A stretch of DNA of 64,000 bases from Actinomadura physcomitrii (GTDB lineage Bacteria; Actinomycetota; Actinomycetes; Streptosporangiales; Streptosporangiaceae), in contig NZ_WBMS02000016.1 of the NCBI RefSeq assembly GCF_008923205.2, positions 63,035 to 127,034 of the forward strand, given 5' to 3'. This document shows positions 26,240-33,772 of the stretch, one piece after another; the first letter of the stretch is position 1; every line of letters starts with the position of its first letter. Under the pieces are notes generated by a model. That model saw only the letters and a list, made by a program, of their open reading frames with translations. It was not told the DNA's origin and made no database searches. The position numbers and the translations under genes were made by a program.

Positions 26240-27568
26240 ATGATCACCTTTCTGAAGGAGGCCGTCGCCTCCGAGCAGATCGCCGCCGACAACGGCCGCG
26301 TCGCCGAGACGGTGCGCGGCATCCTCGCCGACGTCCGCGCCCGCGGGGACGCCGCGGTCCGCGAGTACTCCTCCCGGTTCGACGGCTGGACCCCCGCCTC
26401 CTTCCGGCTGACCCCGGACCAGATCGGCGAGATCGTCGCGAAGGTGCCCCGCCAGGTCATCGAGGACATCGAGTGGGTCCAGGCGCAGGTCCGGGCCTTC
26501 GCCGAGCGCCAGCGCGCCTCCATCACCGACTTCGAGATGGAGACGCTGCCCGGGGTGCGCCTCGGCCAGCGCAACCTGCCGGTCCGCGCCGTCGGCGCCT
26601 ACGTGCCCGGCGGGCGGTACCCGCTCACCGCGTCCGCGCACATGACGATCGTGACCGCGAAGGTCGCCGGGGTCCCGCGCGTGGCGGCGTGCACGCCGCC
26701 CATCCGCGGCGAGGTGCCCGCCGCGACCGTCGCCGCCATGCACCTGGCCGGAGCGGACGAGATCCACCTGCTGGGCGGCGTCCAGGCGATGGCGGCGCTG
26801 GCGATCGGCACCGAGACCATGGAGCGCGTCGACATGATCGCCGGGCCGGGCAACGCCTACGTCGCCGAGGCCAAGCGCCAGCTGTTCGGCGAGGTCGGCA
26901 TCGACCTGTTCGCCGGGCCCACCGAGATCCTCGTCATCGCCGACGCCGCCGCCGACCCGTTCGTCGTCGCGGTCGACCTGCTGAGCCAGGCCGAGCACGG
27001 CCCCGACTCGCCGGCGGTGCTGGTCACCACCAGCGAGCAGCTGGCGCGCCGGGCGATGGCGCACGTGGAGCGGCTCCTCGGCGACATGCCGACCCGCGAC
27101 TTCGCCGCCCCGGCCTGGCGCGACCACGGCCAGGTCCTCGTGGTGGACGACCTGGACGAGGCCTTCGCCGTCGCCGACACCTTCGCCTCCGAGCACGTCC
27201 AGGTGCTCACCCGCGAACCGCGGCAGGCCCTGGAGAAGATGCACGACTACGGCGCGCTCTTCCTCGGCGAGGGCACCTGCGTGTCCTACGGCGACAAGGT
27301 GATCGGCACCAACCACGTCCTGCCCACCCGGGGCAGCGCCCGGTTCACCGGCGGCCTCTGGGTCGGCAAGTACCTCAAGACCGTCACCTACCAGGAGGTG
27401 ACGGACCGGGAGTCCAGCGCGCGGCTCGGCGAGGTGTGCGGCCGCGCCGCCCGGGTCGAGCTGTTCGAGGGGCACGCCCGCTCCGGCGACGTCCGCGCCG
27501 CCAAGTACCGGGGCGGGACGCTGCCGTGGAGCGACCACGCCTTCACCGGGACGCCGGCCGATGCCTGA
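26240..27568 (+). CDS. HisD-family NAD-dependent alcohol dehydrogenase (second copy)
   Basis: 442 residues. Glu318-His319 (FASEHVQVLT) form the HisD catalytic pair and GPGNAYVAEAKRQLF is conserved. The N-terminus MITFLKEAV and overall pattern resemble HpsN-type sulfopropanediol 3-dehydrogenases more than biosynthetic HisD. It would oxidise a primary alcohol through the aldehyde to the acid. The gene is divergent from a LysR regulator and overlaps the next gene (SDR) by 8 bases. AAGGACGAA precedes the ATG at 26240. It differs considerably from the first copy at 17.4 kb, so the two probably have different substrates or stereochemistry. Confidence 0.9.
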   Translation: MITFLKEAVASEQIAADNGRVAETVRGILADVRARGDAAVREYSSRFDGWTPASFRLTPDQIGEIVAKVPRQVIEDIEWVQAQVRAFAERQRASITDFEMETLPGVRLGQRNLPVRAVGAYVPGGRYPLTASAHMTIVTAKVAGVPRVAACTPPIRGEVPAATVAAMHLAGADEIHLLGGVQAMAALAIGTETMERVDMIAGPGNAYVAEAKRQLFGEVGIDLFAGPTEILVIADAAADPFVVAVDLLSQAEHGPDSPAVLVTTSEQLARRAMAHVERLLGDMPTRDFAAPAWRDHGQVLVVDDLDEAFAVADTFASEHVQVLTREPRQALEKMHDYGALFLGEGTCVSYGDKVIGTNHVLPTRGSARFTGGLWVGKYLKTVTYQEVTDRESSARLGEVCGRAARVELFEGHARSGDVRAAKYRGGTLPWSDHAFTGTPADA

Positions 27569-28373
27569 CACGCCCGATATGCCTGACGGGCCGGGTGGCG
27601 TGCTCGACGGGGTGCGCGGCCGGACGGCGCTGGTCACCGGCGCCGGAAACGGCCTCGGCCGCGCCATCGCCCGCGCCCTCGGCGAGGCCGGGGTCAGGGT
27701 GATCGTCTCGGGACGCACGCGGGCGAACCTGGACGAGACGGCCCGGCTGCTGACCGCCCGGGGCGCCGGTGCCCGCGTCGTCCCGGCCGACGTCGCCGAC
27801 GCCGGTTCGGTGGCGGCCCTCGCCGACGCGGTCGCCGACGAGGATCTGTCCATCGTCGTCAACTGCGCGGGCGTCGCCGGGCCGGTCAAACCGCTCACCG
27901 AGATCGAACCCGACGAGTGGGACGCGGTCTTCGCCGCCAACGTGCGCGGCACCTACCTGGTCTGCCGCGCGCTGATCCCCGCCCTGCTCGCGCACGGCTC
28001 CGGCGACATCATCAACATCGCGTCCGTGAGCGGCAAGCGCCCGCTGGCGATGCGCACCCCGTACACCGCCTCGAAGATGGCGGTGATCGGCCTCACCACC
28101 ACCCTCGGCGCGGAGGTCGGCCCGCTCGGGATCCGGGTGAACTCGCTGTCGCCCGGGCCCGTCCGCGGCCCCCGCATGGAGCGCAACTTCCGGCTGGAGG
28201 CGGCCCGCCTCGGCATCACCGAACAGGAGGCCGAGGCGGCGTTCGCCTCCCGCGCCGCGCTCGGCCGCCTCCTCGAGGAGGACGAGGTCGGCCGTGCCGT
28301 CGTGGCGATGCTGATGATGTCGGGGCTGCACTGCGCCGACATCGACCTGTCGGCCGGGATGGTGGCGCGGTGA
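27561..28373 (+). CDS. SDR-family oxidoreductase
   Basis: 270 residues. Rossmann motif TGAGNGLG (about 26-33), NxAG as NCAGVAG, catalytic Ser in NIASVS and the YTASK pair. A classical SDR acting on a hydroxy or keto group with NAD(P). It overlaps the HisD-like stop and is itself overlapped by the hydrolase start (GTGA), so the three are translationally coupled and should act on the same intermediate. An SDR beside an HpsN-like enzyme recalls sulfopropanediol epimerisation by HpsO/HpsP, but the sulfonate-cleaving genes are absent here. Confidence 0.92.
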   Translation: MPDTPDMPDGPGGVLDGVRGRTALVTGAGNGLGRAIARALGEAGVRVIVSGRTRANLDETARLLTARGAGARVVPADVADAGSVAALADAVADEDLSIVVNCAGVAGPVKPLTEIEPDEWDAVFAANVRGTYLVCRALIPALLAHGSGDIINIASVSGKRPLAMRTPYTASKMAVIGLTTTLGAEVGPLGIRVNSLSPGPVRGPRMERNFRLEAARLGITEQEAEAAFASRAALGRLLEEDEVGRAVVAMLMMSGLHCADIDLSAGMVAR

Positions 28374-29077
28374 GCGCCGCCGTGCCGGCCGCGCTGGTCC
28401 TGCTCCCCGGGATGCTCGGCGACGCCACCGTCTGGGACGGCGTCGTCGCCGAACTCGGGCCGGGGACGGACGTCCTGCGCGCGCGCATCGACCTCGACGA
28501 CTCGATCGCCGGGCTCGCCGCACGGGTGCTCGACGAGGCGCCCGCGCGGTTCGCTCTGGCCGGCCATTCGCTCGGCGGCATCGTCGCGCTGGAGGCCGTG
28601 CGGCAGGCCCCCGACCGGATCACCCGGCTGGCGGTGCTCAACACCAGTGCGGGCGGCGGCTCGCCCGCCCAGCGCGCCGGGTGGGCGCGGCTCGCCGGAC
28701 GCGTCGGGCGGGGCGAGTTCAAGGCGGTCGCCGGCGAACTGGCGAGGGCGACGCTGCCCGCCGCCCGCCGCGACGATCCCGACCTGGTCGCGCGCAACGA
28801 GCGCATGGCCGCGACCGTCGGACCGGACGGCCTGCTGCGGCAGCTCCGCGCCCAGGAGTCCCGGATCGACCTCCACCCGTCGCTGGCCGCGATCGAGGTC
28901 CCGGTGCTGGTGCTGAGCGGTGAGCTGGACGAGGTCAGCCCGCCGGCCCTCCAGCGGGACCTCGCGGCGCCGATACCGGCGGCGCGGCACGAGATCGTCC
29001 CGGACTGCGGGCACATGTCGCCTCTTGAGCGCCCCGCCGAGGTCGCCGCGCACCTGCGGCGCTGGCTCGCCATGTGA
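28370..29077 (+). CDS. Alpha/beta hydrolase
   Basis: 235 residues from a GTG overlapping the SDR stop. Nucleophile elbow GHSLGG (Ser near 66), acid in SGELDEVSPP and His in CGHMSPLERP complete the triad. It resembles small carboxylesterases and enol-lactone hydrolases. As last gene of the HisD-SDR-hydrolase operon, a lactonase step is a reasonable guess. Convergent with the LacI gene. Confidence 0.9.
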   Translation: MSAAVPAALVLLPGMLGDATVWDGVVAELGPGTDVLRARIDLDDSIAGLAARVLDEAPARFALAGHSLGGIVALEAVRQAPDRITRLAVLNTSAGGGSPAQRAGWARLAGRVGRGEFKAVAGELARATLPAARRDDPDLVARNERMAATVGPDGLLRQLRAQESRIDLHPSLAAIEVPVLVLSGELDEVSPPALQRDLAAPIPAARHEIVPDCGHMSPLERPAEVAAHLRRWLAM

Positions 29078-29103
29078 GGCGGCGGCCCGTCCCGGCCTCC
29101 GGA

Positions 29104-30093
29104 TCAGCCGCGTGTGTGCGAGGTGCGCAGCACGGGTTCGACGGGATGGACGACGCGCCGCGGCCCACCGTCGTCCCCCGCGATCCTGTCCAGGAGCCGG
29201 TCGACCGCGCTGCGCAGCATGTCCTCGAACGGCACGCGCAGCGTGGTCAGCCCGACCAGCGGCCAGGCCGCCTGCTCCAGATCGTCGAAGCCCACGAGGG
29301 CCAGGTCGCCCGGCACCCGCAGCCCGAGCTCGTGCGCGCCGTTCATCGCGCCCAGCGCGATCGTGTCGTTCGCGCAGAACAGCGCCTGCGGCAGCCGGCC
29401 CTGCGCCGCCATGTCCGCGACCGCCGAGCGGCCGTGCTCGAAGTCGAACCCGCCGTGCCGGATCCACGCCGGGTCGGGCTCGATCCCGGCGTCCGCGAGC
29501 GCGGACCGGTAGCCGTCCTCCCGCTCGCGCGCGGTGCTGGCGGCGGGCGGCCCGAGCAGCGCGCCGACCTCGCGGTGCCCGGCGTCCAGCAGGATCCGGG
29601 TCCCGAGCCGGGCGCCGAGCCGGTCGTCGGCCACGCACGCGTCGAGCGGCACGTCCTCGGCGTACCGGTGCAGCAGCACCGCCGGCACCCCGCGCTCGTG
29701 CAGGACGCGCGGGAGCCGCGAGTCCCGCGACGCGGTGGAGACGAGCACGCCGTCCACCGTGCCGCCGAGGACGTGCGACTCGATGTCGTCCGGATCGCCG
29801 TGCTCGGCGATCAGGGAGAGCCGGTAGTGCCGCCGGTCGAGCTCGTCGCACAGCCGTCCGACCAGGAGCGACCACAGCGGGTTGTCGAGGTCGACGACCA
29901 TCGCGACGCGGCGGCTGCTGCGCGTGACCAGGTCGCGCGCCCGGTCGCTCGGGACGTAGCGCAACCGCGCCGCCGCCTCCCGGACGCGCCGCGCGGTCTC
30001 GGCCGGGATGCCCGGATGGCCGCGCAGCGCCCGCGACACCGTGGACTGCGACACCCCGGCGGCGCGCGCCACGTCCAGGCTCGTCACTCGCAT
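29104..30093 (-). CDS. LacI-family transcriptional regulator
   Basis: 329 residues. HTH with hinge helix (about 1-60: TSLDVARAAGVSQSTVSRALRG) and a sugar-binding-like effector domain (about 63-320). The gene lies 26 bases beyond the aldolase gene in the same direction, so the two are probably co-transcribed from the promoter region at 30.9-31.0 kb, where two LacI-type half-symmetric sites occur. It likely represses the aldolase/bicupin divergon until a sugar-acid-like inducer binds. Confidence 0.94.
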   Translation of the reverse strand: MRVTSLDVARAAGVSQSTVSRALRGHPGIPAETARRVREAAARLRYVPSDRARDLVTRSSRRVAMVVDLDNPLWSLLVGRLCDELDRRHYRLSLIAEHGDPDDIESHVLGGTVDGVLVSTASRDSRLPRVLHERGVPAVLLHRYAEDVPLDACVADDRLGARLGTRILLDAGHREVGALLGPPAASTAREREDGYRSALADAGIEPDPAWIRHGGFDFEHGRSAVADMAAQGRLPQALFCANDTIALGAMNGAHELGLRVPGDLALVGFDDLEQAAWPLVGLTTLRVPFEDMLRSAVDRLLDRIAGDDGGPRRVVHPVEPVLRTSHTRG

Positions 30094-30119
30094 CGGTCCA
30101 TCCCTCCGGTGGCGGCGGG

Positions 30120-30911
30120 TCAGTAGCCGCCGGACGGCGCCGCGGTCACCGCCGTCCCGCGCACGGCCGCGATGCCCTCCGCGGCGGCCCGCCGCAGGAG
30201 CGCCATGTCGTTGCCCGGTGTCACGAAATCGTAGCCCCGCTCGGCGAGCCGCCGGGCGCCGGCGGGACCGGAGGCGAAGGCCCCCGCGATCACGCCCGCG
30301 GCGTGCGCGGCCTCGGCGATCCGGGCCAGCGCCGCGTCGACCTCGGGCGGCGGGACGGGCAGGCCGGGCTCGGCGCCGAGCGCGAGCGCGAGGTCGTTCG
30401 GGCCGACGTAGACGCCGTCCAGCCCGGGGGTGGCCGCGATCGCGTCCACCGCGTCGAGGGCCGGCCGTGACTCGATCATCGCCCAGGTCAGGACCTGCTC
30501 GTCGGCCCGCGCGACGTAGCCGGGGACCTGCGCGATGTTCGCGCGGGCCGGTCCGTAGCTGCGCACGCCCGCCGGCGGGTATCTGCACATGGCGACGAAC
30601 CGGGCCGCCTGACCGGGGTCGTCCACGGCCGGGCAGATGATCCCGTACGCGCCCGCGTCCAGCAGCTTGCCGATCACGGCCGCGTCGAGCGACGGCGTCC
30701 GGGCGAGGGGGACGGCGGGCCCGGCCGACACCGCCTGGATCAGGCGGACGGCGCCGTCCAGGCCGAACATGCCGTGCTGCAGGTCCACGGTCACCGAGTC
30801 GAACCCGGCGTGCGAGAGGGTCTCGGCGAGGTACGGGCTGTCGGCCGACACCCACGCGTTGACCACGACCTCTCCCGCGCCGAACAGCTCCTTGAGCCGG
30901 TTGTCGCGCAT
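30120..30911 (-). CDS. HpcH/HpaI-family aldolase
   Basis: 263 residues of the class II pyruvate aldolase family: VDLQHGMFG near the N-terminus, PLARTPS with the expected catalytic Arg, MIESRPALD carrying a metal-ligand Glu, and VGPNDLALALG. Such enzymes split 4-hydroxy-2-oxo acids into pyruvate and an aldehyde. A start at 30911 gives MRDNRLKELF as in relatives; ATG at 30944 would add 11 residues and sit closer to the operator. Divergent from the bicupin gene, followed by the LacI gene. Together they suggest sugar-acid or dihydroxy-acid breakdown. Confidence 0.92.
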   Translation of the reverse strand: MRDNRLKELFGAGEVVVNAWVSADSPYLAETLSHAGFDSVTVDLQHGMFGLDGAVRLIQAVSAGPAVPLARTPSLDAAVIGKLLDAGAYGIICPAVDDPGQAARFVAMCRYPPAGVRSYGPARANIAQVPGYVARADEQVLTWAMIESRPALDAVDAIAATPGLDGVYVGPNDLALALGAEPGLPVPPPEVDAALARIAEAAHAAGVIAGAFASGPAGARRLAERGYDFVTPGNDMALLRRAAAEGIAAVRGTAVTAAPSGGY

Positions 30912-30939
30912 CTGGCTGCCGTCCCTTCCACTCCGGTTG

Positions 30940-30953
30940 TGCATACGCTAGCA
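30940..30953. promoter_or_regulatory. LacI-type operator, site 1
   Basis: TGCATACGCTAGCA fits the LacI-family operator pattern TGnnAnCGnTnnCA except at position 5. It shares GCATACG with site 2, lies just upstream of the aldolase gene, and would block its transcription. Confidence 0.6.
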
Positions 30954-30959
30954 CGGCCG

Positions 30960-30987
30960 TTGACAACGGCTTTCCTCGCTGTAACAG
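30960..30987 (+). promoter_or_regulatory. Putative promoter of bicupin gene
   Basis: TTGACA at 30960-30965 and TAACAG at 30982-30987 with a 16-base spacer, facing the bicupin gene. The two LacI-type sites flank it. The -10 match is only moderate. Confidence 0.45.
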
Positions 30988-30997
30988 TGTTGATTCA

Positions 30998-31011
30998 CGC
31001 ATACGTTTGCA
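30998..31011. promoter_or_regulatory. LacI-type operator, site 2
   Basis: CGCATACGTTTGCA shares GCATACG-T-GCA with site 1, 58 bases away centre to centre. It lies between the putative -10 and the bicupin ribosome site. A pair of sites flanking a divergent promoter allows repression of both genes by one LacI regulator. Confidence 0.6.
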
Positions 31012-31027
31012 TGAAGGGAACGACCCC

Positions 31028-32146
31028 ATGACCACCGAGGTGTCCGCGGCCGAACTCGCCTCCCGGACGATCCTGCGCAAGGACCTCAAGGCCGACGCCG
31101 CCGCGTTCATCGACACGAAGATCCCGGGCTCCGAAGGCAAGATCAACTACCCGCTGATCGGGCCGGGCGTCTCGGAGAACGCCGAGCAGGTCGTCCCGGT
31201 CACCGCGCCGCACGGGTTCAACCTGGGCGCGGCGGCGATGCCGGCCGGCGTCACCAACAACCTGCACCTGCACTTCACCGCCGAGGTCTTCGTCTGCATG
31301 GCGGGCGAGTGGCTGTTCCGGTGGGGCGTGCGCGGGGACGACGGCGAGGTGACCGTCCGTCCGGGCGACGTCATCTCGATACCGACCTGGGTGTTCCGCG
31401 GCTTCACCAGCGTCGGCACCGACGACGCGTTCCTGTTCACCGCCCTCGGCCGCGACCGCTCCGGCGGCCTGATCTGGGCGCCCTCCGTCCTGGAGAAGGC
31501 CGCCCGGCACGGCCTGCACCTCACCTCGGACAACCGGATCGTCGAGACCGCGCCGGGCGAGTACCCGGCCGGCGTGGAGCTGAAGCGCCCGCTGACCGAC
31601 GAGCAGCTCGCGGCGCTGCGCACGATCGGCGTCGAGGAGATGCGGACGCGGCTGGCCCGCCCGTCCGACCTGCGCTGGTCCGCGACGCCGTTCCTCGACT
31701 CCGCGCTGGAGACCGGCGGCGCCGAGCTCGCCGCCGTCGTCGGCTACGGGATCACCGAGGACCGCGACCAGCATCCGCGCCTCGCCGACCCCCACGGCTT
31801 CAGCCTCGCCCGCCTGCGCGCGGCGACCGGGCGCGGCATGTCGGCGCACTCGGTGGACGAGTCGCAGGTGCTGATCGTCACCGGGGGCCGCTGGCGGATC
31901 ACCCTGAACCGGGAGAACCCGATCTCCACGGAGCTGGGCCCCTACGACACCCTGTCGATCCCGGTCGGAGCCTGGCGGCGCTTCGAGAGCATCGGCGAGG
32001 AGACGGGCGAGATGGTCGTGATCACCGGCGGCGAAGGCCGGACCCGCATCGAGTGGGACCCGGCCGTCGTCTCCCTGGCCGAGGAGCGGGGCACCGTGAT
32101 CGACGCGAACGGCTACGCCGCCGAAGCCGCGTTCCTCCAGGCCTGA
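31028..32146 (+). CDS. Two-domain cupin (bicupin)
   Basis: 372 residues with two cupin barrels. The first (about 60-145) keeps the metal motif in NNLHLHFTAEVFVCMAGEW (His, His, Glu). The second (about 245-340) has only AHSVDESQVLIVTGG, with a single His and a Glu, so just one strong metal site is likely. Size and layout recall gentisate-type dioxygenases and other bicupin oxygenases or isomerases, but the active-site detail does not identify the reaction. GAAGGGA precedes the ATG at 31028 by 8 bases. Divergent from an aldolase under presumed LacI control, so it probably acts in the same pathway. Confidence 0.82.
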   Translation: MTTEVSAAELASRTILRKDLKADAAAFIDTKIPGSEGKINYPLIGPGVSENAEQVVPVTAPHGFNLGAAAMPAGVTNNLHLHFTAEVFVCMAGEWLFRWGVRGDDGEVTVRPGDVISIPTWVFRGFTSVGTDDAFLFTALGRDRSGGLIWAPSVLEKAARHGLHLTSDNRIVETAPGEYPAGVELKRPLTDEQLAALRTIGVEEMRTRLARPSDLRWSATPFLDSALETGGAELAAVVGYGITEDRDQHPRLADPHGFSLARLRAATGRGMSAHSVDESQVLIVTGGRWRITLNRENPISTELGPYDTLSIPVGAWRRFESIGEETGEMVVITGGEGRTRIEWDPAVVSLAEERGTVIDANGYAAEAAFLQA

Positions 32147-32180
32147 CGGGCACTGCCGCGCCCCTGCGCGCCGGCCGCGA

Positions 32181-32480
32181 TCACCGGCCTCCGAGCACCG
32201 CGCGCAGGAGGCCGGGGAAGCGCGCCTCCATGTCGTCGTAGCGCACTTCGACGATCCGCTTGCGGCCGTCCACGACCGACCTGATCAAGCCCGCCTCGCG
32301 GAGGACGCGGTAGTGGTGGGAGATGGTCGGGTTGCTCAGGCCGAGGTCGGCCCTGTCGGCGGCGACGGCGCAGTCGACCGGCTGCGCGCCGCCGTGGAGC
32401 GCGGCCATCAGCGCCCGCCTGCCGGGGTCGGCGAGCGCGCTGAGGATGACGGTGAGGTCGAAGACCAGTCGTTGAGTTAC
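32181..32480 (-). CDS. ArsR-family regulator with unclear start
   Basis: About 99 residues containing an ArsR/SmtB-type winged HTH: ILSALADPGRRALMAALHGG, then LSNPTISHHYRVLREAGLI and VVDGRKRIVEVRYDD. No metal-binding Cys motif is visible. Where relatives begin (TQRLVFDL) the codon here is GTA, not ATG or GTG; in-frame starts further upstream fall inside the hydrolase remnant on the opposite strand. The gene may use a non-standard or distant start, or have lost its own 5' end when the neighbour was truncated. Confidence 0.6.
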   Translation of the reverse strand, partial: VTQRLVFDLTVILSALADPGRRALMAALHGGAQPVDCAVAADRADLGLSNPTISHHYRVLREAGLIRSVVDGRKRIVEVRYDDMEARFPGLLRAVLGGR

Positions 32481-32492
32481 AGAGGGAGATGC

Positions 32493-32744
32493 GTGCAGAT
32501 CGCGCCACGGATATCCGTACCGGTGCACCTCCGCATCGGCGAATTCGACCGGCTCTGGACCGTCGACGACGAGCAGGTCGCCGAATTCGCCGCGGGCCTG
32601 ACCTCTTCCCCGCGGGTCGACGCCGGGGTCTTCCCCGCGGCGGGGCACGCCATCGACTACCACCGGCGTGGTGCCGCGTTCCAGGTCCAGCAGCTCTCCT
32701 TCGCGCCGGACTGCGCGGCCCGCCGGATCACCCACAGCAGCTGA
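32493..32744 (+). pseudogene. C-terminal remnant of an alpha/beta hydrolase
   Basis: About 83 residues resembling only the last third of an alpha/beta hydrolase: VPVHLRIGEFDRLWTVD carries the acid region and FPAAGHAIDYH the catalytic His. The nucleophile and N-terminal two-thirds are missing. A GTG at 32493 with AGGGAG upstream could still start a short peptide. It abuts the divergent ArsR gene whose start is also damaged, so one rearrangement may have broken both. Confidence 0.65.
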
Positions 32745-32886
32745 CCCGGGACGCGGGGTTGTCCCCCGTGCGAGCTACCGGCGAATGTCCACTGCGCGGG
32801 GATGATCTACGGTCGGCCGGATCCCTAGCGTTCTCGCCGTGGCCGCGCCCCTTCGGGCGGGCGGGAATCATTCGCTGGAGGACCTC

Positions 32887-33750
32887 ATGTTCCGCATGCT
32901 CAAGAAGACCGTTGTCGCCGCCGTCTGCTGCGCGGTGGCGGGAGGGGGCCTCGCCGGCTGCGACGACGACAACGGCGCGTTCCACAACGGCCTTCTCGCC
33001 GGGACCAGGAAGATCAACGTCGCGGGGTACTCGGTGAACGTGTCCTGCACGGGGGACGCGGCGGAGGGCAAGCCGGTCATCTTCCTGATGCCCGGGCTGG
33101 GCGACGGGATGGACAAGATGGCCGCTCTGCAGAAGACGCTGAGCGAGAAGAACTGGGTCTGCGTCTACGACCGGCTGGGCGAGGGCAAGAGCGACAAGCC
33201 GAAGGGGCCGCAGAGCATCGCCGATTCGGGGAAGGTCCTGACCGCGGTGCTCGCCCGGGTCACGGCCGGCCGTCCCGTCGTCCTGGCCGGGCACTCGCTC
33301 GGCGGGCTGATCGCCGCCAGGTACGCCCCCGACCACCGCGACATGGTGAAGGGCCTGGTCCTGATGGACGCGACGACCCCGGACTCCGTCGCCGACGTCA
33401 CGAAGGGGATCCCCGCGTCCGCGACCGGTCCCGCGGCCCAGCTGCGCGCGCAGACCCTCGCGGTCGACGCGGGGAACAACCCGGAGAAGCTCGCGATCGC
33501 CGACGGGAAGGTCCGCTCCGCCGGCGACATCCCGGTGGAGGTGATCCAGCACGGGAAGAAGTACCTGGCGGCGGTCCCGGTGTACGGGCCGCGCCTGGAG
33601 CGGGACTGGGCGGCGGGCCAGCACAAGTGGCTCGCGATCTCCAGCCGCAGCAGGCTGAGCACCGCCGCCAACAGCCAGCACTACATCTACGTCGATCAGC
33701 CCGCGATCGCCGTCCAGGCGATCCAGCGCGTCGCCGCCCAGGTCAAGTGA
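32887..33750 (+). CDS. Alpha/beta hydrolase lipoprotein
   Basis: 287 residues. The signal peptide ends in a lipobox (GGGLAGCDDD, Cys near 25), so the enzyme sits on the outer face of the membrane. The hydrolase has the oxyanion region FLMPGLGDG, nucleophile GHSLGG (near 139), acid in LMDATTPDS or later, and a C-terminal His in SQHYIYVDQP. GGAGG precedes the ATG at 32887. It probably cleaves esters outside the cell. Convergent with the MFS gene and not obviously in an operon. Confidence 0.88.
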   Translation: MFRMLKKTVVAAVCCAVAGGGLAGCDDDNGAFHNGLLAGTRKINVAGYSVNVSCTGDAAEGKPVIFLMPGLGDGMDKMAALQKTLSEKNWVCVYDRLGEGKSDKPKGPQSIADSGKVLTAVLARVTAGRPVVLAGHSLGGLIAARYAPDHRDMVKGLVLMDATTPDSVADVTKGIPASATGPAAQLRAQTLAVDAGNNPEKLAIADGKVRSAGDIPVEVIQHGKKYLAAVPVYGPRLERDWAAGQHKWLAISSRSRLSTAANSQHYIYVDQPAIAVQAIQRVAAQVK

Positions 33751-33772
33751 CCGGAAGGGCGGCGCCGCGGAC

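Noticed and set aside
17411..27568. HisD-like genes as part of histidine biosynthesis
   Set aside because: No other his gene lies nearby, there are two diverged copies, and both sit in catabolic divergons with LysR regulators.
26132..27952. A 606-codon minus-strand frame opposite the second HisD-like gene
   Set aside because: It is antisense to two well-supported genes (HisD-like and SDR) and shows no recognisable domain; long antisense frames are expected at this GC content.
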